A stretch of DNA of 64,000 bases from Clostridia bacterium (GCA_017537365.1 JAFYKZ010000001.1:1-64000); one strand, 5' to 3'. Counted from the first letter of the stretch, positions 14,271 through 24,125 are shown. The notes: generated by a model from the letters alone, not told the origin. A program made the numbers and translations.

Positions 14271-15806
14271 GTGGAAAACACAGATACTTTAATTTCTGCT
14301 ATCGAAGACGACATCCAATTAAGCGAAGACGATGTGATGTTGTTGGATGAGAATGTAAAAAATTTAGAAAAATTAGAAACGATGATTTGTTCTGAAGCTG
14401 TGATAAATGCAAGCATTGAACAAGTCAAACAAAAAAACGCAATACCTTTTACATATAGAAATAGAAAATGCAATTTAATTATCTCAAAAGAAACAAAAAT
14501 TATAGATGACCAACAAAGCAATAGAATTTACGCCTTATTTCGTCATTTTGAAGATGCTTTTGATAAAGAATCTAACGCTATAATTGAGTGCGAATGCGAT
14601 TATGTGCTGAGCGAAAAAGACGGATTATTATTTGATGGAATGCCTATAAACAAGAAAGCACGTAGAGTTGAAACATTCTGCAGATTGTTACCGTCGCAAC
14701 GCGAATATATACGAATCAAAAGCACAATGCCAAAGCAAAGTCGTGCTGGATATAGTAGCCCGATTATAGATGAGGATTCTTTGATTATGCTTTTTGAGAT
14801 ATGTGGAGAAACATATCCTCCAGACGTGCAGATTCAAGCAGAGTTAATTATAAAAGAGCTGCGTGAAGCTCATTTTTCGCAAACTAAATTTGACCTTATA
14901 AAAAGGCTGTCCTATTTATTGAATGGTCAATTAAACAAACAACACGTTCGTAAAATCTCGTATGACGAAATAATAAGAATATTTGATAAACGAATCTATG
15001 GAATGAAACCGATAAAACGAGTTATTGCCGAGCGTATCATGTTATTGCAAAGGACAGGCAAGGTACTATCGGGAGTTCTCATTGAGGGAAATCCTGGAGT
15101 TGGCAAAAGTTCATTTGCTGAAAGTATGGCTGAATGTTACGGACTACCGTTAGATAAGATTAATTGTGATGGTGCGGACCCGTTGGTGCTTAAAGGTTTA
15201 TTCAGTTCATGGGCTGGAGCAAAGCCAGGTGAACCCGCCAGATTGATCTATCAAAGAGGAACCGATCATGTAGTATTGCTAATTGAAGAAATAGATAAAT
15301 TATCTACGCACGATGCAAAGGGCGATTTATATTCTGTTTTAAACACAATGTTGGCAGATAAAACATTACATGATGAATTTGTCGGCGCAGACATGCCTAT
15401 TAATAACTGTATCATTGTTGCCACCTGCAATGATCTTGATAAAATACCAGGATATATCAAAGACCGTTTTTCTTTGATATTCAAGGCAAGTGATTTGTCG
15501 GTATCTGAAAAGGTGGTTGTCGGACGGGATTATATTATCCCAGAATTATTTAAGGAAAACCAAATTGGGCAAGATGAACTGGTTATTGATGATGAGATCC
15601 TTGAATTTATCGCCAAAAGGTACTGTGATGATTTTGGAGCCAGGAACATGAAATCGTGTATAGAAACAATAATGTGCTCTGTCGTTTCTGACCAGTCAAG
15701 AGGAATAATCGCTGACCAATTTAAGGTGACTCAAGCTTTTGTAATTGAAAGATTAGACGATATTATGGGCAAAGACAAGAAAATAGGAATGGGGTTTGCA
15801 CCATAA
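14271..15806 (+). CDS. Lon-type AAA+ ATPase lacking the protease domain
   Basis: 511 residues from a GTG start with AAAGGAGGCG upstream. The N-terminal 240 residues are an unknown helical region. Then comes a Lon-like ATPase: YDEIIRIFDKRIYGMKPIKRVI before Walker A GNPGVGKS (Lys279), Walker B VLLIEEID (about 335-342), an arginine-containing NDLDKIPGYIKDRF stretch, and the lid FGARNMKSCIE. Real Lon continues into a Ser-Lys protease domain; this protein ends soon after the lid. The next gene, 17 bases away, encodes a membrane protein with an HExxH motif, so the pair could be a split ATP-dependent membrane protease. That is inference. Confidence 0.78.
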   Translation: MENTDTLISAIEDDIQLSEDDVMLLDENVKNLEKLETMICSEAVINASIEQVKQKNAIPFTYRNRKCNLIISKETKIIDDQQSNRIYALFRHFEDAFDKESNAIIECECDYVLSEKDGLLFDGMPINKKARRVETFCRLLPSQREYIRIKSTMPKQSRAGYSSPIIDEDSLIMLFEICGETYPPDVQIQAELIIKELREAHFSQTKFDLIKRLSYLLNGQLNKQHVRKISYDEIIRIFDKRIYGMKPIKRVIAERIMLLQRTGKVLSGVLIEGNPGVGKSSFAESMAECYGLPLDKINCDGADPLVLKGLFSSWAGAKPGEPARLIYQRGTDHVVLLIEEIDKLSTHDAKGDLYSVLNTMLADKTLHDEFVGADMPINNCIIVATCNDLDKIPGYIKDRFSLIFKASDLSVSEKVVVGRDYIIPELFKENQIGQDELVIDDEILEFIAKRYCDDFGARNMKSCIETIMCSVVSDQSRGIIADQFKVTQAFVIERLDDIMGKDKKIGMGFAP

Positions 15807-15823
15807 AACCGGAGGTGAAATTA

Positions 15824-16888
15824 ATGAAAAACACAATGAGTAAGATGGAATATGTATTGACACAACTATGGTATTCTTTGCTTGCGATTTTGTGGTTTAG
15901 AAGCACCTGCTTCACACTTCTCTATAACTTAAATAAAGATAAGTCTATTATTGTATATTGGTTCATCGTAATAATTACAAGCGCGTGGGGTCACAAGTTA
16001 ACATATAAAACCAAAAGAAATGGATTTTCAATTTTTGTTAACGCTGTTTTACCAAATGGATTTTATGCAATACTGTCTTACGCCAATTACTTCACGCCTT
16101 TTTATTGGGTTTTGATTGGTATTTGTGTTTTTCTTTGCGTGACTTTAGGAGTGTTGATATTTAGTGTGAAACCAAATTCTAACACTGATATGTTGAAGCT
16201 TCTTAAATTTAGGTTTAAACGCTTTTTGCATGGTACGAGAAACATTGTAGCCATTTGTTTAGTCGTGGTAATTGTCAGTATAGGAACTAACTCTTTTCTT
16301 GGAAACCCAATGTATAAAACTAATATTCAATCCTCTACATCAGTATTTGATTCCAAACCTTGGACTGTTGAAAAGCAGATCGATGTGGTTGAAAAATTGA
16401 GGCCTGAGATTTGGGGTGAATTATCAAGATGTGAAAAGCAAGCCGTTTTAGGGACGGTTCGTAATATTGAAATCAAATATTTGGGTATAACGCATCCAGT
16501 TGAACTTGGTTTTTCAGTTTTAGAACCTAATACACTAGGAGAATACCGCGAAAATCTACACCAAGTAGTTATTGATTTAAAACATTTAGATTCTTCGCCG
16601 GTTGAGGACGTATTAAAAAGCCTTCTTCACGAAATGTATCATGCTTACCAGCACGAACAAATAAAAGTTTTAGAATACGTTCCAAAAGAATACCAGCAAC
16701 TTCTTATGTTTTCTAATCCAATAGAATATGCAGAAGAAGTTGTTAATTATACAGATGGCGACGATGATTATTTTTCGTATAGGATGCAAACACTTGAGAT
16801 GATGGCAAATAATTATGCCGATTCTGGATGCACTCAATACTTTGAATTAATTGATAAATACACACAAGGAGAAGACGATGATGTGTAA
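15824..16888 (+). CDS. membrane protein with HExxH metallopeptidase motif
   Basis: 354 residues from the ATG at 15824. A GTG at 15815 is in frame but lies inside the GGAGGTG ribosome site. About four hydrophobic segments occupy the first 165 residues, followed by an external or cytoplasmic domain. That domain carries LLHEMYHAYQHE (His269, Glu270, His273), a zincin signature, with ASN/Glu-rich helices after it (NPIEYAEEVVNY) that could give a third ligand. It overlaps the following small gene by 11 bases and follows the Lon-type ATPase closely. Proteolysis is likely from the motif; the substrate is unknown. Confidence 0.7.
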   Translation: MKNTMSKMEYVLTQLWYSLLAILWFRSTCFTLLYNLNKDKSIIVYWFIVIITSAWGHKLTYKTKRNGFSIFVNAVLPNGFYAILSYANYFTPFYWVLIGICVFLCVTLGVLIFSVKPNSNTDMLKLLKFRFKRFLHGTRNIVAICLVVVIVSIGTNSFLGNPMYKTNIQSSTSVFDSKPWTVEKQIDVVEKLRPEIWGELSRCEKQAVLGTVRNIEIKYLGITHPVELGFSVLEPNTLGEYRENLHQVVIDLKHLDSSPVEDVLKSLLHEMYHAYQHEQIKVLEYVPKEYQQLLMFSNPIEYAEEVVNYTDGDDDYFSYRMQTLEMMANNYADSGCTQYFELIDKYTQGEDDDV

Positions 16889-17201
16889 TAAAATGGATAT
16901 GTATTTGGAGAGACTTGCACAGAATGACAAAGAAGCAATTGCTACAGAGCGTTTTTTTGATAATTTGTTTGAATCAATATATCAAGACGGATTCAGCAAA
17001 GAAAGATTAAAGGAAGCAATTGACTGTTATGATATTTTTCATCTTTACCATCTTATGTTTGAAATGTTTGAAAACGAATTGAGTAAAGGTGAATATATAA
17101 ATCTTAAAAATCGGTATGTCGAAACTTTTGACCTTGATATTGTTCCTTTACCGGATTGTTGCAAAAGATTAGATAAAAAGTGGGGATTAAAAAATGTTTG
17201 A
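16878..17201 (+). CDS. small acidic helical protein
   Basis: 107 residues from the ATG at 16878, using AAGGAGAAGACG inside the end of the previous gene; the upstream in-frame ATG at 16851 has no ribosome site. The protein is helical, with many acidic and aromatic residues (FFDNLFESIYQDGF, YHLMFEMFENEL). No motif is recognised. Overlaps on both sides tie it to the membrane HExxH protein and the ankyrin protein, so it may be an adaptor or partner of one of them. Confidence 0.55.
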   Translation: MMCNKMDMYLERLAQNDKEAIATERFFDNLFESIYQDGFSKERLKEAIDCYDIFHLYHLMFEMFENELSKGEYINLKNRYVETFDLDIVPLPDCCKRLDKKWGLKNV

Positions 17202-18837
17202 TGTTGACATGTTATTAACCGGTGAAAGGTTTAGAGGTATACTAAAAGACTTATCAACCGGAAATTACGATAGTATTAAATTGTTAATTAATGAATTTGC
17301 TGAATATGCTGAAGATGAATATAGCGATGCTTTTGTACACAAAATGCAAACAATATGTCGTTTTCTGATTGATTTGGGAGCATTGGAAGCGTTTGAATAT
17401 GTAGGCCAAATTTTAGAATTGTCTAACATTTTGGGAACGTATGAAAGTGCAGCTCATGAGGGTGAAGAATGTGTTATTTCATACGCTATCAGAAAAATTG
17501 ATGACGAGGAAAAAATTATTCGTTTGTTAGAACACTGCGAAGGCGGAGATTTAACCGTGTATTTTTACGAGTATGAAAATCCCGCAATGCTTGCAATTGA
17601 CCTCGAAAAATACCGAACATTGAAGCTGGTGTTTGAAAAGCAACTTTGTAACGAAGAACGTGGTTATGGTAGATGGACGGCATTACAGTATGCTGCTCAT
17701 AATCGCAAATATGAATTAGCCGAACTTTTATTATCAGAATTACATCACGATCCTAATCTGTATAGTATTATAGATATGCCACCTATCGCACTTGCAGCTG
17801 ATGCAAATGACTTCAAAATGGTAGAACTCCTCATCAAGTATGGTGCTGATGTGTCTGCTACCGATGGAGATGGAAGAACTGCTATCAACTACTGTCGTTC
17901 CGATAAAATGATTGGGATATTCAATAGTAATGGCGCTGTTCGTGAGAATCTTCAAATGAGGAGTATTAGTCGTATAATTTCTGAAATTAAAAACAAGGGC
18001 TTTGCTAAAGATGATTCAATTCAAACTTTAATTGGATATGATAAACCGATGTTCAGCAATAAAGAAGATAATATTATTCTTTTGGCTGCACGATATGGTG
18101 ATGTGGAAACTTTTAAAAAACTGGTTCCTTTTTTTAACCATACGAGCCCTGACGATATAATATATTCATTATTTGATTGGTATGAGCTTGATGGTATCAC
18201 TCATAGAAAAGACGTTGATAAACTAATTGATTTGACAAATATACTTGTGGAAGCTGGAGTGAAACGAAAATCTTCAGGAACAATGCTGTCACCGTATCAC
18301 ACTTTGTCTATGCGTCCTGAAATGTTTTTGGTAACAACACGTGAAAAAGCCTTCTCTCTCTTTAACAACATTGAAAAATTAGGTTATAGTTTAGATGAAA
18401 GTGATTGTTTAGGATGCAATAGGTTCCATGATGCTATCGAGAATCTTAACATTTCACTTATCGATTATTGCTTAAGTAAAGGTATGAAATATAAAGACCT
18501 TGATACAGAAAAAGTCAGTGCAATTAAACTTCTTTTAAGCGCTTCTACCCGCAGAGAATTTAAGGAAGCAAATATTCCCCTATTGGAAAAGGAGTTCAAA
18601 AAACTGTTACTGAACGGATGTAATCTTGATCATCAAGATGAATTTGGAAATACTCCGTTACACAAATTAGTAAATGCAAGAGTCTTTCGAGAATATCCTA
18701 TAAAATTGCTTTTAAAAAATGGTGCAGATGTATCTTTGCGCAATTTTATGGACGAAACGCCTTATCATATTGGATTGCGTAAGAACCTATCGGAAGATAT
18801 CTTAGAGTTGTTAAAGCCAAAGGAGAAACACATATGA
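17194..18837 (+). CDS. ankyrin-repeat protein
   Basis: 547 residues, starting within the end of the previous gene (8-base overlap). Ankyrin-type repeats are seen at about residues 155-245 (WTALQYAAHNRKYELAELLL, PPIALAADANDFKMVELLIK) and 470-545 (GNTPLHKLV, IKLLLKNGADVSLRN, DETPYHIGLRK). The stretch between is helical and may hold degenerate repeats. Ankyrin repeats bind proteins; no enzymatic domain is present. No signal peptide is seen. Its stop overlaps the next start by 4 bases (ATGA), showing coupling with the phosphoesterase downstream. Confidence 0.78.
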   Translation: MFDVDMLLTGERFRGILKDLSTGNYDSIKLLINEFAEYAEDEYSDAFVHKMQTICRFLIDLGALEAFEYVGQILELSNILGTYESAAHEGEECVISYAIRKIDDEEKIIRLLEHCEGGDLTVYFYEYENPAMLAIDLEKYRTLKLVFEKQLCNEERGYGRWTALQYAAHNRKYELAELLLSELHHDPNLYSIIDMPPIALAADANDFKMVELLIKYGADVSATDGDGRTAINYCRSDKMIGIFNSNGAVRENLQMRSISRIISEIKNKGFAKDDSIQTLIGYDKPMFSNKEDNIILLAARYGDVETFKKLVPFFNHTSPDDIIYSLFDWYELDGITHRKDVDKLIDLTNILVEAGVKRKSSGTMLSPYHTLSMRPEMFLVTTREKAFSLFNNIEKLGYSLDESDCLGCNRFHDAIENLNISLIDYCLSKGMKYKDLDTEKVSAIKLLLSASTRREFKEANIPLLEKEFKKLLLNGCNLDHQDEFGNTPLHKLVNARVFREYPIKLLLKNGADVSLRNFMDETPYHIGLRKNLSEDILELLKPKEKHI

Positions 18838-19595
18838 TATACATAACTGGTGATACACACGGCGACGACTTAAAGTTTAAAGAAAATAATATGCCGGGAG
18901 AAAGTGCTTGGACTTCTGAAGATACACTGATTATATGTGGTGATTTTGGATTTATATATTACGATGATGCTTTCCCAAAAGGCAAAGAGCATTTTGACAA
19001 CTTGTTAGATATGCTAGAGCGCAAAAAATACAATATTGTTTTTGTAGACGGTAATCACGAGAACTTTGATTTGCTCTACGACACTGATAAATATCCACTT
19101 GTTGAAAAATATGGTAATACAGTTCGAAAAATTCGCAACAACATATTTCATCTGCAAAGAGGTTTAATTTATACCATTGAAGGCAAAACCTTTTTTTCTT
19201 TTGGCGGTGCATACTCCATTGATAAAGCAAAAAGAGTTGCCTTAAATCCAGAACGTTCAAAAGATAATCCTGTTCACTGGTGGCCGCAGGAACTACCCAG
19301 CGAAGAAGAATATGCGCGTGGCGTAGAATCATTGAAGAACGTTGATTATAAAGTTGACTATATTATTACTCACACAGCATCTAATGTTGCTCTTGAAATG
19401 TTGAAGTATACTTTGCCGCCCAAAGAACGAGAGAGTCTCATCTTGGATCCACATGATATGCAGTTGAGAAGTTATTTTGATATGATTTGGCATAATACTA
19501 CATTTAAGCGATGGTATTTTGGCCATTGGCATTATGACAAACACTTAACGGATAAAGCTCGAGCTTTATTATTTGACGTTGAAACCATTAACTAA
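18834..19595 (+). CDS. calcineurin-like metallophosphoesterase
   Basis: 253 residues. The metal-binding motifs of the family are in order: MIYITGDTHGD (D-x-H), IICGDFGF (GD), FVDGNHENFD (GNHE), DYIITHTAS (H) and YFGHWHYD (GHxH). The start overlaps the ankyrin stop as ATGA. Such enzymes cleave phosphomonoesters or phosphodiesters with two metal ions in the cytoplasm. The substrate is unknown. It is the first of three phosphoesterases of different subfamilies in this region, which suggests nucleotide or RNA chemistry in the element. Confidence 0.82.
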   Translation: MIYITGDTHGDDLKFKENNMPGESAWTSEDTLIICGDFGFIYYDDAFPKGKEHFDNLLDMLERKKYNIVFVDGNHENFDLLYDTDKYPLVEKYGNTVRKIRNNIFHLQRGLIYTIEGKTFFSFGGAYSIDKAKRVALNPERSKDNPVHWWPQELPSEEEYARGVESLKNVDYKVDYIITHTASNVALEMLKYTLPPKERESLILDPHDMQLRSYFDMIWHNTTFKRWYFGHWHYDKHLTDKARALLFDVETIN

Positions 19596-19609
19596 AAGAA
19601 GGTGAAAAT

Positions 19610-20160
19610 ATGATTTTATTTACCGGTGATAATCATTTAGGACACGAAAACAGCATACCTCTTTGTGACAGACCTTATTCCACGATTGAGGAAATGAATT
19701 CAGAAATGATTCAGTTATGGAATGAAAGAGTAACCGGTAATGATACGGTTTATATATTAGGTGATATGTTTTTCGGTGTAATTACGCCGAAGATATTTTA
19801 AAGCAATTACATGGAAAGAAGCATTTGATTGTTGGTAATCACGATAGTTCTTGGTTAACTAAGTTTGATGCGACAAAGTATTTTGTTAGTATAAACAATT
19901 ATCTTGAAGTTTCAGATGGACAAAGAGGTTTGATTTTATGCCATTATCCTCTTGTTACATGGAAACATCAAAAGCGAACCTATATGATACACGGACATAT
20001 TCACAACGATACAACAAGTGACTACTGGCCGCTACTCTGTTCACGTGATAGGATTTTGAATGCTGGAGTAGACATAAATGGATTTAGACCCGTTACATTT
20101 GATGAACTTTATGAAAATAACCAAAGATTTAAGCAAGAATATTTAAATAAGGAGAGATAA
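19610..20160 (+). pseudogene. metallophosphoesterase with a one-base frameshift
   Basis: The first part reads MILFTGDNHLGHEN through YILGDMFF and then stops at 19799-19801. The second part continues in another frame as CNYAEDILKQLHGKKHLIVGNHDSSW through MIHGHIHND. Together they form a full phosphoesterase of about 180 residues with D-x-H, GD, GNHD and GHxH motifs. The break is at a run of five T at 19769-19773; six would restore MFFRCNYAED. It is either a recent knockout, a sequencing or assembly error in a homopolymer, or, less likely, a recoding site. The neighbours on both sides are intact. Confidence 0.8.
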
Positions 20161-20163
20161 TAT

Positions 20164-21594
20164 ATGTTATTTGCAAATGGGATTCATAAAGATGATACCT
20201 ATTCTTTATATGACGTGTACGGGAGAAATAAAGTCTTCTATAAAAGTACAACCGTTCGAATTCAAGGCTGGGAAACCAATGCGTCCATCTTCTATATACG
20301 CGACAATAAACTTCGTATTCGATTCAAAAAGGTATTAGAACCTTTTTACAATTCTTATCAAGATCCCCCATTTGTCGGTGACCCTTATTTTTTATTTTAT
20401 GATATGGAGTTAATAGAATACAACTCAAAAGAACCTATTAGACGAATGGAATACGCTATTAAACAATTTAAAGCGACTAATGAAAGCTTTTCAATAAGTC
20501 CTCTTCTCCCAAGAGAGATAGAAGAAAAGTTAAGCGATACTGATGCCTTTATTGGACCTGAATTTTCTTTTGAGAATGAAATTACTTTTTCAGATTTTTA
20601 TGATACATCTTGTTTTTTCTTTCCTGTAGACATAGATGTGTTTTTAACTGATTTTTTAAATCGCAATTCATTTTGTCACGATGAAGCTATGCTTGTGTAT
20701 TGGAATGGTAACACCATACACGGACATGTAGGATATGACGGTAATTTTTATCGTACAGATATTTTCCCAAAATGTAACGATAAACCTCAAGTGTATAACA
20801 TACGAAACGGTGTTCAACAGATTTCAACCCCTCATTGGTTGAGCGATAACGATTTAAATTATGGATATACTTTTTTAAAAAATTGCATAGTGTGCCGAGA
20901 CAACAATTGTTTTTCTTACAGCGGTGAACACCTTCCCGTTAATACAAAACACCATAAAAACACGAAACTGCTTAATGATCTGATCAGGCTTTTATATAAA
21001 AATCCTAAAAAAGGATATTCGGATGCACCATATTTGCAGCTTGTCGTTCCAAGAGAATTTGTAGATTTTGATATTTCGAGCATTGAAAATATTGTTGTTC
21101 CGCACTTAGAATCCAAAGGAGCACTAAATAAGACTGCGTGGGAACATTTCAAGAATATAAAAGCTATTATCGAAAAGGTTGGTTTATCTACTAATTTTGA
21201 GAGTGCTTTTAGAAACATTTTGGACCTGAACAAATCTCAAATATATGGTGGTTCTAAACGAAACATTTGTAGCGAGCATCTGGCTGAAAACCTTCGTAAG
21301 TTGAACAAAAAATTTGGAAACGACAGAATGGCTGTTTTGCTCAAAGATGAAGTACAATTAAAATTCGAGATTGCAAAAATGAACAAGGTAAATGTGGTTG
21401 AAATCTTTGTTTCAGAAGAAGCGTTTTCTACAATAAAGTTCGAGCGCAAAGTACCTAAAGAGTTGAAAGACAATTCTAAATGGACAAGCTTACAAGCGGG
21501 AGCTTTTGTTGTATTTTCAAGCAAAACAACAAACGAAAGGTTTTGTGCTATAACCACAAATACAAAATCTGGTTTGAGTCTAAACCGAGTTTAA
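20164..21594 (+). CDS. large protein of unknown function
   Basis: 476 residues after AAGGAGAGATAATAT, 3 bases beyond the broken phosphoesterase. The protein is soluble, with predicted beta-rich segments in the first half (TTVRIQGWETNASIFYI, KLRIRFKKVLE) and helical segments later. No membrane helix, signal peptide or family motif is recognised. Placement inside the operon, between phosphoesterases and a membrane protein, is the only clue to role. Confidence 0.6.
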   Translation: MLFANGIHKDDTYSLYDVYGRNKVFYKSTTVRIQGWETNASIFYIRDNKLRIRFKKVLEPFYNSYQDPPFVGDPYFLFYDMELIEYNSKEPIRRMEYAIKQFKATNESFSISPLLPREIEEKLSDTDAFIGPEFSFENEITFSDFYDTSCFFFPVDIDVFLTDFLNRNSFCHDEAMLVYWNGNTIHGHVGYDGNFYRTDIFPKCNDKPQVYNIRNGVQQISTPHWLSDNDLNYGYTFLKNCIVCRDNNCFSYSGEHLPVNTKHHKNTKLLNDLIRLLYKNPKKGYSDAPYLQLVVPREFVDFDISSIENIVVPHLESKGALNKTAWEHFKNIKAIIEKVGLSTNFESAFRNILDLNKSQIYGGSKRNICSEHLAENLRKLNKKFGNDRMAVLLKDEVQLKFEIAKMNKVNVVEIFVSEEAFSTIKFERKVPKELKDNSKWTSLQAGAFVVFSSKTTNERFCAITTNTKSGLSLNRV

Positions 21595-21611
21595 TAGTGA
21601 AGGTGATAAAA

Positions 21612-22427
21612 ATGAATGGAATAAAAAAGTATACCAGTTATGCTTCGTTAATTATTGCGTTGTTTCTATGGATCAAGTCATTTACATTGCAAGAAACCGG
21701 CTTTGAGGCAATTTCTTATGTTCAAATGACGGTATTTAGAAGATTATGTACAGCAGAGAATATTATGATAGAAGCAGCGTTAATAGTGGCTTTGTTTTAT
21801 GCTGTTATAACTTTTGCTGCTGTGGTACTCTTGTGCTCGGCTTTAACAAGTATTCTTCATGATAAGCCCTTGATTGAATCAGGAAGAAAACAGATGCTCC
21901 GATATTTCGGTTTCTTTTTGCTACTCCCACTCTTAATCACTAACCTATCTTGGAATTTTATTTGGTCCCACCTGCCGGCAAAAACACCTAATCTTATTAC
22001 ACAAATCATAGAAATTGAGCCCATTTTAGATTTAACCGCAAAGTATGATGGTATCGCTCTATACATAACGGTAGTAAGTGCCGTAATTCTTATATTGCTA
22101 TTCGCATATGGAATTGGTGTAATTTCGAATATATGGTTCAATAGAGTATGTGTGGGGCTTTGGTTTTTCTATGCATATAGCACGATATATATAACAACAG
22201 CGTATATTGAATACGGTATATGGTTTTTGATTTTTATCTCGCTGTGTTATATGTTCCTTGGGGCGGCAATCCTTATTTGCAGACGTAAAGTAGAAGAACC
22301 TTTGGTTCCAAAGTATGAATTATTCATCCTCTCTTCAGACGATGATGAAGAAACCGCAGAAGATAATGACCAAGAATATGACTTTAGTATATTTATGCCA
22401 AAAGAAAAGGAAGATGAAAATGACTGA
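21612..22427 (+). CDS. multi-spanning membrane protein
   Basis: 271 residues from the ATG at 21612, which follows GAAGGTGATAAAA. About six hydrophobic segments are visible (YASLIIALFLW, IMIEAALIVALFYAVITFAAVVLLC, FFLLLPLLITNL, ITVVSAVILILLFAYG, VGLWFFYAY, WFLIFISLCYMFLGAAILIC). A strongly acidic cytoplasmic tail (SSDDDEETAEDNDQEYD) follows. It has no transporter motif that I know. Its end overlaps the MazG-like gene by 8 bases. Confidence 0.65.
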   Translation: MNGIKKYTSYASLIIALFLWIKSFTLQETGFEAISYVQMTVFRRLCTAENIMIEAALIVALFYAVITFAAVVLLCSALTSILHDKPLIESGRKQMLRYFGFFLLLPLLITNLSWNFIWSHLPAKTPNLITQIIEIEPILDLTAKYDGIALYITVVSAVILILLFAYGIGVISNIWFNRVCVGLWFFYAYSTIYITTAYIEYGIWFLIFISLCYMFLGAAILICRRKVEEPLVPKYELFILSSDDDEETAEDNDQEYDFSIFMPKEKEDEND

Positions 22428-22746
22428 GTTCAACACAAAGAAAATTCAAGAACGGATATATCAAAACAAAATAGATAAAGGTTTTAATACTACTGATATT
22501 CCAAAAGAGTTTTGTTATCTTTATTCTGAAGTTGCTGAAGCGTTTGAGGCCTTTAGAAAAGGAGAATCTAATTTCGGTGAAGAACTAGCTGATGTTGCTA
22601 TTTTTCTGTTAGGGATCGCCGAAATCAAAAATATTGATTTGGGCTCAGAGGTTCTTAGAAAAATGGAAATAATCGAGAAACGCAGATATTATCGTAGCAA
22701 AACAGGCAATCTAATAAAATTGCACGATAAAAACGAACAGTTGTAG
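22420..22746 (+). CDS. MazG-like nucleotide pyrophosphohydrolase
   Basis: 108 residues from the ATG at 22420. The all-alpha NTP-PPase signature is present: EFCYLYSEVAEAFEAFRKG (E-x-x-E) followed by GEELADVAIFLLGIAE (E-x-x-D), which bind magnesium in MazG and dUTPase-like enzymes. It would hydrolyse a nucleoside triphosphate or altered nucleotide to the monophosphate. In mobile elements this family may clean nucleotide pools or counter alarmone signals. It is coupled to the membrane protein before it. Confidence 0.8.
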   Translation: MTEFNTKKIQERIYQNKIDKGFNTTDIPKEFCYLYSEVAEAFEAFRKGESNFGEELADVAIFLLGIAEIKNIDLGSEVLRKMEIIEKRRYYRSKTGNLIKLHDKNEQL

Positions 22747-22765
22747 AATCTGGCGAGGCGGTATC

Positions 22766-23077
22766 ATGAAATTCAAATGTAGTAATTGTAACAAGAAAAC
22801 GTCACATCGGTTTGTAGAGAATGTTAATATCATACGTGTTGTAAATCGAAGCGGAAAGCGACGATTCGGCTTGTTTAAACAACATTATGGTTGCATCCTA
22901 AGGGAAAACGAGTATTATTTATACTCTTGCTCAATATATACCTGCAAGGATTGCGGCAAACCGAAAAAGTGTTTTGGTTTCCCTAAAAAAATCACACGTG
23001 CAAAAGCGGAAACACTGGAGAATTCCGGCTTGCTAATATTACACAACTTAAGTTTTTGGCATTTTATTTACCATTAG
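22766..23077 (+). CDS. small zinc-ribbon protein
   Basis: 103 residues after GGCGAGGCGGTATC. Two Cys pairs, CSNCNKKTSHRF at the start and CKDCGKPKK in the middle, can form a zinc ribbon. Between them is a basic stretch (RSGKRRFGLFKQ) that could touch nucleic acid. The last part is hydrophobic and may be a fold core or loose tail. Function unknown. Confidence 0.6.
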   Translation: MKFKCSNCNKKTSHRFVENVNIIRVVNRSGKRRFGLFKQHYGCILRENEYYLYSCSIYTCKDCGKPKKCFGFPKKITRAKAETLENSGLLILHNLSFWHFIYH

Positions 23078-23088
23078 AGGTGTTTATA

Positions 23089-24108
23089 ATGAATATGTTT
23101 TATGAGTTCTTTAGAACCCAACGGCAAACACAAACTGTGGAAGTGCCCGGTGGCAAATTCGAATTCAAAGCTCTTTCAAAAGATATTCCCCTTAAGGTGC
23201 TTTGGTTCACAAAACATGATATTATGCAAAGTACGGTCGCAGAAGCAGAAGTTCGCAACATTGCTCCCTTTAGAGGTAATGGTGTTGCTTGTGAAATTAA
23301 ATGGCCAAATGGTCATCAAGCAATAACACTATATTTCTTTGAAAACGGCGAACTATGGGATGAAAAAGGTTTTATCCTTAACAAAGACGACCTCGTTTAT
23401 ATGTATAAGGATGAATTGCGCATCTTTAAAAAAGGTGATGGGGATAAGCTGTTAATGAGCAAAAAGGAACTAAAAGATCGGGGTTATAACGGAAGTGTCG
23501 TGTTAGACAAGGATAAGTTTTATTTTAGAAACGATACTGCTGCAGAATTGGTTCCTTTTAATTTCTTCGATTATGGGGGAAAACCATTGCTCTTGCTCAA
23601 GAAGGAATATATTGCTCGCGCAATAATGCAACAGATTCGTATGTTCATAACCGATGATTTTGCAAAAAACCATATAGATTCAAAACACAGTGATGAACTC
23701 ACTGCTCTAACCTGGGAAGCAAAAACAGCAACTATTGAAGATGTAAAGCGTCTAATTGCGTTAGAAAAAGATGAAAATAATCTTTCACAAAAAAACACAG
23801 AAAAGCTTATCGCTATCATCAATACCTTTGAATCAGCGAAAAAACCCGAATTATTTACACGGTATATAGAGCTGTTTATTACCAGTTACGAACAAGTTTC
23901 AATGCATCGAGCATGGGTTGAAAGCCAATGGTTCGGAAAAAAGAACTTAACAAAAGAGTTAGATGAGCATCATAGTATGGTTTATCAAAAAATGCATTTT
24001 AATATGCACACACTGGCGCAGGAACTTATGAAAAGAACGGATGTTGATGCCTTGTTAGACAATTATGCTGAGTTTGAAAAAATGGTGCGAGAATATCTAG
24101 GACTTTAA
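23089..24108 (+). CDS. protein of unknown function
   Basis: 339 residues from the ATG at 23089, preceded by AGAGGTGTTTATA; the longer in-frame ATG at 23056 lies in the previous gene. The N-terminal half is beta-rich (QTVEVPGGKFEFKALS, EIKWPNGHQAITLYFFENGEL). The C-terminal half is helical, with HHSMVYQKMHFNMHTLAQEL. No known domain is recognised. It is the last plus-strand gene before a hairpin, so it ends the transcript that starts upstream. Confidence 0.6.
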   Translation: MNMFYEFFRTQRQTQTVEVPGGKFEFKALSKDIPLKVLWFTKHDIMQSTVAEAEVRNIAPFRGNGVACEIKWPNGHQAITLYFFENGELWDEKGFILNKDDLVYMYKDELRIFKKGDGDKLLMSKKELKDRGYNGSVVLDKDKFYFRNDTAAELVPFNFFDYGGKPLLLLKKEYIARAIMQQIRMFITDDFAKNHIDSKHSDELTALTWEAKTATIEDVKRLIALEKDENNLSQKNTEKLIAIINTFESAKKPELFTRYIELFITSYEQVSMHRAWVESQWFGKKNLTKELDEHHSMVYQKMHFNMHTLAQELMKRTDVDALLDNYAEFEKMVREYLGL

Positions 24109-24125
24109 AGGAGGATTAAAAATAT

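Noticed and set aside
17740-17955. Minus-strand frames inside the ankyrin gene
   Set aside because: Chance antisense frames opposite a coherent repeat protein.
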